A DNA stretch of 64,000 nt, taken from Cephalopachus bancanus. Taxonomy: Eukaryota; Chordata; Mammalia; Primates; Tarsiidae. Shown piece after piece: positions 25,451 to 38,300 of the stretch (its first letter is position 1; each line of letters begins with the position of its first letter). The DNA is taken from contig JAPVLO010000518.1 in the NCBI GenBank assembly GCA_027257055.1, forward strand, positions 620,001 to 684,000, read 5' to 3'. The notes below the pieces were generated by a model. It saw only the letters and a list, made by a program, of their open reading frames with translations. It ran no database searches and was not told where the DNA came from. The position numbers and the translations under genes were made by a program.

Positions 25451-26970
25451 TATAAGGACCACTTTATTATGTGTTAGTACTTCACAATATTAGTGTGATA
25501 AACTGTATCATTTCCAAATGATGGTATCATAGTCACTAAATAAGAAATTAACATCTTATTCCATGAAAATGATTGTCGGTTGCAAATTATCATTACAAAA
25601 GAGAAAAGGTTTTGTTTGTTTTGTCTTTAAAATTAGTAAGGATTGCATAATAATAGTTGTGGTGAGTGTTATCATTTTGTCACTAGGATGTGTAGTTGAG
25701 CTGGACATGCTTACCAACACATTAAAAACTAAGCTCCTTGGCAATCATTCAGCATCAATGCAATCCTAAATACAGAGCCCTCCTCTGTTCTAAAACTGTT
25801 TGTCAGTACTGTTTTTCAGCCCATTTCCCCACCAGACAGCAAGTTAATCTGATTTTTAAAAATATGCTTATATTAATTTTTAAATTAGCATTGAATTAAA
25901 AACTAAAATTTCCCCTACAGAACTCACAAATGTTGAAGAATATGTCATGTGGATCTCAGTTTAAGAAGCACTGGCCTAAATCATTATGCATTTCACCTGG
26001 TAATGTTTCTCAGTTATATGAGTAATTATTTTTAATTAGTATCCTCAATAAAAGTGTGAAATAGTGCTTCAATTAATTATTCTATTGAAAGGAGTATACT
26101 ACTTATTAATTTTTTTGTTGAAAATTTCAACATTTTTTCAGGCACAATCCATTTCTGCAGTATCTTATGATGGAACACTCTGAAATCTCAGTTGAGTACT
26201 TCTTGAAATACTGAAACAGAGTCTTATGTGTGGAAGGGCTGCACACTGTGGAGCAGAGAGGGAAATGAGGGCTGCTCACTAGCAACCTTCTGGCCTGCCC
26301 CCAGGCAGAGGTGATGGCAGCCCTTTGGGAAGGAATACTAGTTGTACTTCTAACTTTCCTCCACAGGATATCTGTCAGCTCTGAATCTGCAGTTTTTACA
26401 CCCATAGAATTCTGATTCATCAACAGTATGGAACAGTGTTACATTGTCCCTGGAAAATTTTTCAAAGAATTCTGAGAAAACGTTATTCCCAAAACTTGAT
26501 TTAAAAAATCTGATATTTGAGAGAAATTCAAAAGACCATCTAATTATTCATATTTTCAAGATTTAGTAAATTAATTCCCTTCATTTGCTGATATAAATTT
26601 ACTCAAAGTCTGTGAACCGCAGACTGTGCTGTGCTAATTGTTGAGATTGCAAGACACAGTTTCTGCCTCTTCACACAATCAGGAAAAGAGACATACAAAT
26701 CAAGTACTGTAATGCAATGTAGCAAGTTCTTACAACTGACAGAGATAACCTCTGAGGACACAGAAAGGAAGCATATAGCTACTTTGAGATCTGCACAAGC
26801 TCCCTTGATAAGGAGCAGATTGGTGAGGGCATACATAGAGGTGAGGACGATAAGGAATGATGTTGCAAGAAGAGGGAGCAATATTAGCAAAGATACTAAG
26901 GCAGAAAAAAATTAGAGAAATTGGAATTGAAGAGAAGCGATATCTCTATTCTCTTATTCATAGGTCCTAT
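25450..26970. other. Intergenic DNA, mostly unrecognised
   Basis: Part of 26600-26800 (GAGATTGCAAGACACAGTTTC, then a series of GAGGACACAG-type words) resembles an ancient L2-like repeat. The rest, including a GC-richer stretch at 26220-26330, is not recognised. Two overlapping 94-95 codon frames at 26603-26915 look like chance. Confidence 0.4.
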
Positions 26971-27037
26971 CCTTCCTTCCTTCCTTCCTTCCTTCCTTCC
27001 TTCCTTCCTTCCTTCCTTCCTTCCTTCCATCCATCCA
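26971..27037. repeat. (CCTT)n microsatellite
   Basis: About 14 CCTT units ending in CCAT units. It creates a spurious FLPSFLPS frame. Confidence 0.97.
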
Positions 27038-27172
27038 CTATCTCTTAAATTCCAGATGTTGGTCTAAGTGATATGACTCAAATGTAATTAAGATTTTACC
27101 CCTATTACTCTAAAGGAATCAGAGCCCAGTGAATCAGGAAAGACATAAATAAATACAGAGCTTTCTATTTCT

Positions 27173-29870
27173 TTCTCTTTTTTATTGTGGTTAAAAAAAA
27201 CTTTATAACATACTATTAAATTTACCACCTTAACCAATTTTAAGTTTACAGTGAAGTAGTATTAAGTACATTCACATAGTTGTGCAACAGATCTCCAGAA
27301 TTTTTCGTCTTGCAAAACTGAAACTCTATGTCTATTAAACGCTAACTCCCTCTTCATCCTCCCCCAAGTCCTTGGCAGCCATTCTACTTTCTGCTTCTAC
27401 AAGTTTGACAACTTTAGATTCTTTATATGAGTAGAATCATACAGTATTTGTCCTTTTGTGACTGGCTTATTTCACATAGCATAATATTTTGGAAGTTCAT
27501 CCATATGCAACTTGCATGAGACAGGATTTGTTTCCTTTTAAGGTTGTATAATATTCTGCTATACGTATATATAGCACATTTCCTTAATCATTCATCTGTC
27601 AATAGACATTTATGTTGTGTTTACCTCTTGACTCTTTGAAGTTATGTTGCAATGAACATGGGTATAAACTATCTCTTCAAGATCCTGTTTTTAATTATTC
27701 TTGGGTATATACTCAGTAATGGGATTACTGGATGATATGGTAGTTTCAATTTCTCCACATCCTTGCCACCACTTGTCATTTTCTATTCTTTTGATAGTGT
27801 CCATCCGAATGGGTGTGAGGTAACATTTCATTGTGGTTTTGATTTGCATTTCTCTCATGATTCATTATGTTGAGCATCTTTTCATATGATTGTTGGTCAT
27901 TTGTATATCGTCTCTGAAGAATTATCTATTCAAGTCTTTTACTCATTTTTAATCAGGTTGCTTTGCTCTTGTTGTTGAATTATAGAAATTCCTTAAAGAG
28001 TCTGCATATCAACTCTTTAACAGATAAGTGATTTGTAAATTCCATAAGTTGCTTTTTTTGGCTCTGTTCAGTGTTTCCTTTAATGCACATAAGATTTTAA
28101 GTTTGATGTAGTCCCACTTTCTATTTTTACTTTTGTTGCCTGTGCTTTTGGTGTCATATCCAAAAAAATCATTGCCAAATTCAACCTGAAGCTTTTTCTC
28201 TATGTTTGTTTTCTAAGAGTTGTATAGCTTTAGGTCTTATATTTAGATCTCTATTACATTTTGAGTTATTTTTTGTATATGGCATAAAGTAAAGTTCTGA
28301 CTTCGACCTTTTGCATATGAATGTCTGGTTTCCCAGTTTCATTTGTTCAAGAGGCTAGCCTTTCCTCACTGTGTAGTCTTGAAACTCTTGTTGAAAATCA
28401 TTTGGCCATGTAGGAAAGGGCTTATTTCTGGGGTCTCTTTTCTGTTCCATAGCCTGATATATCTGTCTTTATGTCAGTACCATACTATCTTAATTACTGT
28501 TGATTTGTAATATGTTTTGTAATCAGTTGGTGTGAGGCCTTCAACTTTGTTGTCCTCTTTTAAGATTGTTTTGGCTATTTGAGGTCCCTTGAGATTCCAC
28601 ACAAATGTCAGGATGATATTCTCTATTTTTAAAATGCCATTGGAATTTTGATAGGAATTGCAATGACTCTATAGATACATTGGGTAGTATGGACATTTTA
28701 ACAATATTAAGTCTTTTAATTTACAAGCTTGAGATTTTTTTATTTGCATATTCTTTTATTTTTCTTACCAATGTCTTATAGTTTCAGTGTACAAGACTTT
28801 CACTACTAAGTATTTTATCTTTTTTGATGCTACAGTAAATAAGCGTTTTAAAATTTCCTTTTTAGATTGTTTATGATTATTGTATAAAACGTCAACTAAT
28901 TTTTGTATATTAATTTGGTATCTTATAATTGGCTTAAATAATTTATTAGTTTTAACAGTTTTTTGTGGAATCTTTAGAGTTTTCTACATAAAATATTGTG
29001 TCTTCTTCAAACAGAGATAAATTTACTTCTTTTTTTCCAGTTTAGATGTCTTTAATTTCCTTTCTCTTGTTGAATTGCTCTGACTAGAACTTCTAGTACT
29101 ATATTAAATGGCAGTGACAAGAGTGGGCGTTCTTTCCTTGTTCTTGATTTTAGAAGAAAAACTTTCAGTGTTTCACCATTAGATACGATGTTAATTGTGG
29201 ACTTTTCACATATGGCTTTTATTACCTCGCAGTTTTTTGTTTTTGTTTTTTATTATTCCTCAGTTGTTAAGTATTTTCATTATGAAAAGATGTTGAATGT
29301 TGTCCAGTGCTTTTTCTGTATCAGTTGGGATGACCATCTTTTTTTGTTTTTGTTGTTCTTTATTCTGTTAATGTGGTTAACAATGATTTATTTTCATATA
29401 CTTAACTAATTTTGCATTCTAAGTATATCCCACTTGGTCATGAAGAATAATGCTGTTAATGTGCTGTTGAATTTGGTTTGATTATAATTTGTTGAAGATT
29501 TTTGCATAAGTATTCATCACAGATATTGGGTTATAGTTTTCTTATTGTATCTTTGTTTTATTTTGGTATCAGAGTAATGCTGCCTTCACAGAATGAGTTT
29601 GGAAGTCCTTTCTTTTCAGTTCTTTGGAAGAGTTTGGAAAAGACCGGTATTAATTCTTCTTTAAATGTTTGGTAGAATTCTCCAAAGAAGCCATCTGGTC
29701 CCGGGCTTTTCTTTGTTGGGAGATTTTTGATTACTGCTTCAATCTCATTACTAGTTATAGGTCTGTGAAGATTTTTAAAAATTTTTTTAAATGATTAAAT
29801 CTGGCAATTGCCTGTTTCTAAGAATTTTTCCATTTTTTTCTAAATTACTCATTTTGTTGACATATAATTA
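27173..29870 (-). mobile_element. Old L1 (L1M type), 5'-truncated, minus strand
   Basis: Read on the minus strand, it covers the middle of ORF2 through the 3' UTR. Plus-strand landmarks are TGGGTATATACTCAGTAATGGGATTACTGG (near 27703), TTGATTTGCATTTCTCTCATGAT (27839) and CTTCAATCTCATTACTAGTTATAGG (29741). The frames are destroyed. It is clearly older than the copies at 17150, 32940 and 40181. Confidence 0.85.
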
Positions 29871-29899
29871 CTCCTGTCTATTTCTTGAATCTGTTCAAT

Positions 29900-30780
29900 T
29901 CTATCTTTACCACCAGACTAGTGTAAATTATGAATCACCTCTTATGTGAATTACTATAGTAGCCACGTCATTGTTCTCCTTGTTTTCACTCTACTATTTA
30001 TCTTTCATACAGAAAACAGTATACTTTTGGAAATATAAACCTGAATATGTGTGAGAAAAATGGAATCAGTCAGGCTTTTTTTGCCTGGGCAAAACAAGAT
30101 AGCGCTCCCTTAGACCTTGGCCCACTGGAATTTATGACTAAACAAACTAATGTAACTTGTTAAGTGTAACTATGTGCTCATAATCTGGCTGCATGCCACT
30201 ATTGTGTAGGTCCACTTAATAGCAGACAGGGACAATCCTCACTGTAGACAGAGACCTGTCCCCTTGTAATCGCCAGCTACCATTACAATTAAAGAATGCT
30301 GTTGCTATGAACCTGGCTTCTCTGTTCTCTGACCCGTCTGAATCCGATGTGAACCTTCTTAGAAGGAATTGAGCTCCTCCAGCACAGTATGCCATTGCAT
30401 CTGCTTAAAATACTTCAGTGGCTGCTAGCTGCACTGAGACTAAAGGCAAAATGCCTTAACATCCCCTGTCTGCTCTGGACACCTTTACCAGCCTCTCTAG
30501 CCTCAACTTCTTTTACTTTCTTTTCTCCACCCACTTCTCCAGACACATAGGTCTTTGCTCTTACTACATTCCATCCTTCTGCCATACAGCTTTTCACATG
30601 CTGTTCTTTGTACATAGAAAACGCTTTGAGAAATCTACCTTTACTCATCCTTCAGATCTCAGTTTAATTGTTTTTCTGGAAAGGATCTTCTACTGACCTA
30701 TTAGACCTACTCATACTCCCTCATGGCACCATGGGTCTCTCATTCCTCATTGCTAAATTACATATCTATTTGTGTGATTA
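29900..30780 (+). repeat. L2 copy split by an LTR-like insertion
   Basis: L2 text at 29900-30049 (a CACTCTACTATTTATCTTTC block, then AAATATAAACCTGAATATG) resumes at about 30387 with GCCATTGCATCTGCTTAAAATACTTCAGTGG. It runs to about 30780. The element at 30050-30386 interrupts it. Confidence 0.6.
30050..30386 (+). mobile_element. Probable solo LTR
   Basis: A 337-base unit starting TGTGAG and ending GCACA interrupts an L2. It is bounded by near-identical five-base repeats ATATG (30045-30049) and GTATG (30387-30391). ATTAAA at 30288-30293 could be the polyadenylation signal, followed by a C/T-rich region. Length and termini fit a retroviral-type LTR. I cannot name the family, and the ends are by eye. 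Confidence 0.5.
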
Positions 30781-31029
30781 TTTGAATAAACCTATTTTCC
30801 CCTATATATACCAGTAAGGGTATGTTTTTCTGCACCACTGAAAATTTAACTTCGAATTCAGTGCTCAACGAATGAATGAACACATACAGCGTGGCAGGTT
30901 ACGTTTTCCATAACTGTCACCCCAATATCTCCCATTCCACATGCCGTTTTTACTATGTGACTTTAATGAACTTCCACTGAGAGATGAGGACTATGTTTCC
31001 ATCTCTTGAATTTAGGTAGACTAGATACA

Positions 31030-31440
31030 TAAATACAGTGATGCTGTGTGACTTCTGGAGTTATGTCCTAAGAGGCAACAGTTTATGCTAGTTCTTTTGA
31101 AACTCTTATTCTTGGAACTCGTCACCATGCCACAGGCAAGTCCCTTAGACCTTGGCCCACTATATCCTATAGAGAAGTTCATGAGAAAAGGGCTAAGACC
31201 TCCATTCCACAGCATTGACTGAACTCTCAGCTGACAGCCAGCACCATCTTGGAATAATGAGTGTGAGACATCTTGAAAATGGATCTTCCAGCCTTCAGTT
31301 GAGTCATTCCAGCTAAAACTGTGTGGAACAGCAATGAGCCATCTCTGCAAAGCCCTGCCCCCAAATAAAGTATTGCTATTGATTTGAGACACAAAATTTT
31401 GGGGTGATTTGTTACATAGCAAAAGAGAACAGGACCATAT
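31030..31440 (+). mobile_element. MLT1-type MaLR LTR
   Basis: Recognisable order: TGTGTGACTTCTGGAGTTATG, CCATGCCACAGG, CAGCTGACAGCCAGCACCATC, and near the end ATTTTGGGGTGATTTGTTAC followed by ATAGCAAAAGAGAACAGGA. Non-autonomous LTR retrotransposon remnant. Confidence 0.75.
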
Positions 31441-32160
31441 AGTAAAAAAAGATTCATGAATAACTGACAAAAGAGTCACATTAGATTGTCAGGATCACTA
31501 AGTCAGATTGAATGTTTTGTTCACTCTTAAAGTGCTTTTGAATCAACCATTTCAATAATTGAATAGAGGGGAAGTAGCCATCAAAACAGCACATCAACAA
31601 TATAAATCTTTTTAATATAAGAGATTTATGCCTTTTCGCCCAATCTAGATCCCAACCCTCTGCACTTTATTTCTGCCCACTCCCTTATTCTTCCTCAGTC
31701 TTTTTCTTACCTTATTTTCCCATCCTTAAGCTATTTAAATCTACTGAATTGCCTTGTTCTAATCTTTGTGATACAGTGTTGTAGTACAAAGATAATTTTG
31801 TGATTGGTAGAGAAGCAGTGTTAAAAGACTCATAAAAATAATAGAAATACCTAATCAAAGAAATGTTCAGTGACAATTCTTCTGAACAAAATTGTCTGTA
31901 ATGGTTTAGGTTCTTGATTTTGTTTTAATGCTGTGTAGCTTGTGTCTTATTGGATATGTACAAGTTGAGGCACTTTCTGTATTTACTGCCAATCCCACCT
32001 CCTTCATTAAGCTGGTAAAGTTCTTACTGTTGTGGTGGGGGGAATATAGCCAATTTCTCCCCAGGGATATCTTAATAAGCATTGTTCCAGTCTCCCCATC
32101 AAAATTAAAAGTCTACTGACGATGCAGATAGAGCATAGTACATTGTAAATAAAAAGTACC
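31440..32160. other. Intergenic DNA, nothing recognised
   Basis: About 700 bases without family text or exon signals. Confidence 0.5.
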
Positions 32161-32164
32161 AGAT

Positions 32165-32345
32165 CTTGAGTTTGGCTGTCTGGGTTTGAATCCTAACTTA
32201 CCATTTTTTAGTTGTGTCACTATGTTATTTCTTCTGTCTAAAGCTCAATTTCTTTAGTTATACAATGAGAACATCTTGAGGACTATTGTAAAGATTAAAA
32301 GAGACAATCCACATGAAATCCAGCAAGTACTTGGCCATAGAAAGT
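32165..32345 (+). repeat. MIR SINE
   Basis: TGGCTGTCTGGGTTTGAATC, TTGTGTCACTATGT, AAGCTCAATTTCTTTAGTTA and AGTACTTGGCCATAGAAAG follow the MIR consensus order. Confidence 0.75.
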
Positions 32346-32409
32346 GCTTCATACACTGAGTCCATCTTATGACTCATTGCTTCCAGTTTCATTTAATATG
32401 ACCAATCTC

Positions 32410-32617
32410 GGGCAACGCCCTCAGGTCCCCTCCTACTCTGGGAGCTTTTCTGTCCTCTCAATAAATCTTGTTTTTAAAAAAAATGTGGGGCGGGGAGTGG
32501 TATTGGCAGTAGTGGGAAACTACCTGAGAAAAGTGGGGCACACCCTATCAACGGGTACCTGCACAATGAATATTTGTATACCTAACCCTGAATTGTACCC
32601 CATAATTTTAAAAAATG
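32410..32617 (+). mobile_element. Small chimeric retrocopy: LTR-type RNA tail fused to L1 3' end
   Basis: Positions 32410-32475 look like the 3' end of an endogenous retroviral LTR transcript: pyrimidine-rich text with GGGAGCTTTTCTG and AATAAA at 32460-32465. A run of A follows at 32476-32483. From 32484 to about 32617 the text is an L1 3' UTR (GTAGTGGGAAACTACC, ATTTGTATACCTAACCCTG). The whole unit is bounded by an 11-base duplication TGACCAATCTC at 32399-32409 and 32618-32628. Such composites arise when reverse transcription switches template. Confidence 0.65.
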
Positions 32618-32939
32618 TGACCAATCTCTGCATGACCTTTATAGAAATATGGTGTTTGTGAAACAACTTCGAAAGAAATAATTTATCTTTCCACTTCTAT
32701 CAATGTCTTCGTGTTTGTTGCAGTTTTATTACAAGTTTACCAACCAAAGAACAATCCCTACTCTCAATTTACTCTAGTAACTTGAAGAACCAGAATACCA
32801 TTTAGAAAATTAAGTACTCTGAATGATACCATAGTGTTTTTAATAAACTTCCAGAAATTCTTACTGCCAAAGAACTATTCAACAAATTTCAGATAAATCC
32901 AAATAAACAGGTATTAAAATATGGTCATAAGAATGATTT

Positions 32940-34284
32940 TGGAGATGGGAATAAGATGGAGATGGCATAGGTGGACTTGTGAGATTCTCTGAACGTGAGT
33001 TCCCCAAAAGACTCTTACTTTTCTTCCCCCTTCTCCCAGCCCACCACCAGCCATGCTGGTCTGAGGCCCAGGGACCTTCGGTCCCACACAGGGCCGGATA
33101 TTGTGGCCCCCTGCTGCTGCTGTTCCACTGCATGTGTGGGAGTCTCGGGTCCCAGCTCCCTCCCTGGCTACATCATCTCCTCCCCAGCACCCAGCACCAA
33201 GCCGCCGGTCACTCAAGGAGGCTCTGGGTGCCCACCCCTCAGAGACATCGGTCCCATTCCTGGCTGAAGTACCTGTGGGAGGCCCAGGGCCACTCTTGCC
33301 ACTCACCACCTGCCCTTTGGAGCTTTGGAGCTCTGGAGCTCTGGGCCCACCCTGGCTGAGGCAGTCAGCACGTGACCCCAAGCTGGGGGACCCAGACAAG
33401 TGGAGAGAAATGAATCTGCAAAAACTGCCTTGGCCATTCTCCAGGCAGAGACTTCCATTGCTCCATCCACCTATCAACAAACCCTGCCTCAGTTCCTAAG
33501 GTAACATTGTGAAACAGGAGACAAAGCCCCACCCCTATGCTGAATCAGACAAAAGCAACCCCCAGGCAGCCAACTAAAAAAAAAACACAACAAAAAACAA
33601 ACCCAAACTGTGAGTAAATCTAGTTGCTTACAACGAAAAATAAAGGGGAGAGATCAGAACTGAAGTGACTTTGGTCTGATCACTTATTTTGACTTATGAT
33701 TTTATCATTTTGACTGTTTTGATCACGTTTGTTGTTTGCTTCTGACTTACACTGCTTGATTTTATTGGTCTGTCTCTGTGTAGCTATCAGTATTCTTTAG
33801 GGAATCCTTCTTACGTGTCTTTTTTCACTTCTTTCTAGCCTTGTGTCTCTTTCTCACTTGTTAGTTGGTATGTATGTCTGTCCCCCCTCGCTCTTCTCTC
33901 TTTCTAACATCTTATTGACCCCCCTTCCTCCATTATTTTCCTCTTTTATACCCCCCTTCTTAATCTAGGGACCAAGACTACATACTGCTGCACGGACAGA
34001 TTGTAAGGCAGAGGGAAATATGTTCCAGTGTGTGCATACACCTGTTTGTGGATACTAGAATCAGCATATACATTCTGAACCACAGCTTCCCTCTCAATTA
34101 AGCCTCAAAACTGCAAAAAGTACAGATTGCAGCCTATACTCCAACCTCAAAAGTGAACAAAGTCAGAAGACCTTCATAAGGAAGAACAGGATATTGCAGA
34201 AGAGAAATAAAAGCAGCCCAACCTTCCCTCAAAAACAGAATTAAAGAAGGGGAGGGAAAGGGGGAGAGAGAAAAATCTACACAA
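32940..34284 (+). promoter_or_regulatory. L1 copy A 5' UTR
   Basis: The first about 700 bases are GC-rich with CpG sites and carry the YY1-like AAGATGG at 32953-32959. A short tandem of GGAGCT(T/C)TG words lies at 33319-33343. From about 33648 the text becomes alignable to copy B from about 41078. The first part is not alignable to copy B by eye. Confidence 0.75.
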
Positions 34285-35247
34285 ATGAAGAAAAACCAAA
34301 AGAAGAGTATGGGTCTCTCCCAGACCCCTGGAAGGCCAGACACTGAGAAAACTGACTTCGGAATGCAAATAATGAAGAACCCCAGAATGAAGGGTCTCAA
34401 ACTACAAACCTAGATATCAAGAGATTAGTGGAGAGATTAAAAAGAATTGAGGAGACACAAGAAGAAACTAGGAAGGAGCTGATATCTGAGAGAACAGTAA
34501 TAAAGAATACTGTGAATGAAATAAATAACAAACTGATAAGAATGGAAAGCAGAATTACCCAAGCAGAAGAAAGAATCTCAGAGCTTGAGGACCAAAATAT
34601 AGAAATAACCCAAAGTCTTAAAAACACAGAAAATAAGCTCAAAAAGACAGAACAAAACCTTCAAGAGATGAGCAGATACTTCAAGAGTCTGAACCTAAGA
34701 CTAATTGGCTTTCTTGAGGCAGAGAGAGAGACAGAGACCACACTGGAACAAACTTTCCATGAGATCATTCAAGAAAACTTCCCTTATCTAATCAGTGATG
34801 CAAAAATTCAAACACAAGAGATTCAGAGAACCCCTGCAAGACAACAACTGAGAAGACCAACTCCTAGACACATAATAATTCGCCTAAACAAAGTAGGCAT
34901 AAAAGAAAAAAATCCTAAAGGCAGCGAGAGAAAAAGGCCAAATCACCTACCATGGAAGACCAATCAGAATAGCAGCAGATTTATCTACAGAAACCCTGCA
35001 GGCTAGGAGAGCTTGGAGCCTTACCTTCAAAGTCCTAAAAGATAAACAATTTAAACCAAGAATAACCTACCCAGCCAACCTAAGCTTCATCAGCAAGGGA
35101 GAATTAAAATCTTTCCCAGATATCCAATCCCTAAGAACTTATGCTGCCACCAAACCACCTCTACATGAAACACTTAAGAAAGTACTAAACACAGAAGAAA
35201 AGGAAAAAAGAACAACGTTCTTCACAAGAGTACAGGGAAAAGAATAA
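34285..35247 (+). pseudogene. L1 copy A ORF1 (RNA-binding chaperone), broken
   Basis: ORF1p is the trimeric coiled-coil RNA-binding protein of the L1 particle. The start MKKNQKKSMG lies at 34285. A long coiled coil (KELISERTVIKNTVNEINN region) comes next, followed by the RRM-like part (NLRLIGFLEAERETETTLEQ) and C-terminal domain (PRITYPANLSFIS in a second frame), ending at TAA 35245-35247. Breaks: a frame change near 34355-34372, and an extra A in the run at 34906-34912 (seven here, six in copy B). Two frameshifts inactivate it. Confidence 0.9.
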
Positions 35248-35317
35248 AATATGCATGAACCAACCCCAAAACCAAAAGAAAGACAAAGTGGAAGAACAAC
35301 AACTCTATAAGAACTCT

Positions 35318-38300
35318 ATGATAGGGACCAACTCTCACATTTCAATAATTAGCCTGAATGTGAATGGACTAAATGCACCACTGAAAAGACATAGAATGGC
35401 AAAATGGATGAAATGTCACCAGGCAACAATATACTGCCTTCAAGAGACCCATCTAACTAGAAAGGACATACACAGACTCAAAGTAAGAGGATGGGAAACA
35501 AATTTTCAGGCAAATGGAACACAAAAGAAAGGAGGAATCACGATCCTAATTTCAAACAATATACCATTTAAGCTATCAAAAATTAAAAAAGATACAGAGG
35601 GCCACTACATAATGATAAAAGGTCCACTCCATCAACAAGAAATATCTATCCTAAACATATACGCATCCAACATAGGTGGATTAACTTTCATAAAGCAACT
35701 TCTAGGAAAACTAAAGAAAGATATTGACTCTAACACCATCATAACTGGGGACTTTAATACCCCATTCACAACCCTAGACAGATCATCAGGACAAAAAAAT
35801 CAGCAAGGAGATCCAGAACCTCAATGTGACTCTGGACCAAATGTACTTAATTGATACCTACAGAATACTCCATCCAAAGACCACAGAATACACAATCTAC
35901 TCATCACCGTATGGAACATATTCTAAGATCGATCACATACTTGGCCATAAATCAAGCATAAGCAAATTTAAAAGGACCAAAATTCTACCATGAACCTTCT
36001 CGGATCACAGTGGAATAAAAATAAACATTGACACCAACAAGGTCCCCCCAAAACCCACAAAGACATGGACACTAAACAACATGATGCTAAACAACTCCTG
36101 GGTCAGTGATGAAATCAAAACAGAGATCAAAAGATACCTGGAAACAAATGAAAATGAAGAAATATTTTACCAAAATCTCTGGGATGCCTTGAAAGCTGTA
36201 GTAAGAGGGGAATTTATATCCCTACAAACACACATGAAGAAAATAGAAGGAAAAACAAATTAACAACCTAATAAACCACCTAAGAAAGCTGGAAAAGCAA
36301 GACCAGCAAAACCCTAATTTCAGCAGAAGAATCCAGATCATCAAAATAGAAGCCCAAATCCAGGACATAGAAGACAAAAAGATAATACAAAAAAATCAAT
36401 GAAACAAAAAGCTGGTTCTTCAAAAGGATAAACAAGATTGATGATCCCCTAGCTAGACTGTCCAAGAAAAAATGAGAAAAAACCCAAATAAGCACAATCA
36501 GAAACACAAAAGATGAAGTCACATCTAACCCTGAAGAAATGCAAAAGATCATTAGAGACTACTATGTACACTTGTATGGAAACAAACTTGAAAACCTTAA
36601 GGAAATGGAGGATTTTCTGACATCACACAACCTACCTAGGTTGAAACAAGAAGATATTGAGACCCTAAGTAGACCAATAACAATCAAGGAAATCGACTAT
36701 GTAATAAGAAAACTTCCTACAAAAAAAAAAAAAGCCCAGGTCCAGATGGCTTACCAGCAGAATTCTACAAGACATTTAAGGAGGAGCTGATACCAATCCT
36801 ACTGAAGGTATTCCAGGCAATTGAAAAAGATGGAACTCTCCCCAAATCATTTTATGAAGCCAACATCACATTGATACCCAAGCCAGGTAAATATCCAACA
36901 AAGAAAGAGAACTACAGGCCAATATCTTTGATGAACATAGATGCCAAAATTCTCAACAAGATCTTAGCAAACTGGATTCAACAATACATCTCAAAAATCA
37001 TCCATCATGACCAAGTAGGTTTCATTCCTGGGATGCAAGTCTGGTTCAACATTCGTAAAACCATAAATACATCAACAGATGTCAAAACAAAAGCCACATG
37101 ATTATATCATTAGATACAGAAAAAGCTTTTGATAAAATCCAGCACCACTTCTTGATAAAAACTCTCGAACATCTAGGCATATGGGGAACATACTTCAAAA
37201 TAGTAAAAACCATCTACGAGAAACCCAAAGCCAACATAATCCTAAATGGACAAAAATTGGAACCATTTCCCCTGAAAACTGGAACAAGACAAGGATGCCC
37301 ACTCTCACCCCTCCTGTTCAACATAGTATTGAAAGTCCTGGCTCGAGCAATCAGAGAAGAGAAGGCAATCAGGGGTATCTAAATAGGAAAAGAGAAAGTC
37401 AAGTTATCTCTCTTTGGAGATGATATGATTGTGTACCTTGAAAACCCAGGAGAATCAGTCAAAAACCTCCTTACACTGATAAAGGCCTTTGGCAAAGTCT
37501 CAATATACAAAATAAATGTGCAAAAGACAATCTCATTTCTTTACACTAATAATAAACAAACAGAAACCCAAATAAAAAACACAATTCCATTCACAATAGC
37601 CACAAAAAAATGAAATACCTTGGCATCTTCCTAACCAGAGACGTGAAAGACCTTTACAATGAAAACTACAAACACTGCTCAAAGAAATCAAAGATGACAC
37701 AAGCAAGTGGAAAAATATCCCATGCTCATGGATTGGAAGAATCAACATTGTGAAGATGTCCATCTTACCTAAGGCAATCTACAGATTTAATGCAATACCC
37801 ATCAAATTACCAGCAACATTCTTCTCAGACCTAGAAAAAACAACAAAGGAATTCATATGGAAACACAAACATCCAAGAATAGCCACAACAATCCTCAGTA
37901 AAAAAAACAAAGCAGGTGGTATCAACTTACCAGACTTCAAACTTTACTATAAAACTACAATCATCAAAACAGCTTGGTATTGGTATAGGAACAGGCACAT
38001 AGATCAATGGAATAGAATTGAGATTCCAGAAGCAAAACCTCAATTTCTCAACCAACTCATCTTCGACAAAGCCTCCATCACCTACCAATGGGGAGAGGAG
38101 AACCTATTCAGTAAATGGTGCTGGGAAAACTGACTGATACATGCAGAAGATTGAAACAGGACCCCTATCTATCCCCATGCACAAAGGTTAACTCCAAATG
38201 GATCAGAGACCTAAATGTAAAACCTCAAACCATAAGAACCTTAGAAAATGAAGGAAATACCCTCATGGAAATTGGAGCTGGCTTCCAATTCCTGAACAAA

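Noticed and set aside
26857..27048. FLPSFLPS-rich frame
   Set aside because: Direct translation of the (CCTT)n microsatellite.
32914..33499. Frames of 126-188 codons on both strands at 32.9-33.5 kb
   Set aside because: They lie in the GC-rich 5' UTR of L1 copy A; overlapping frames on both strands point to base content, not a gene.
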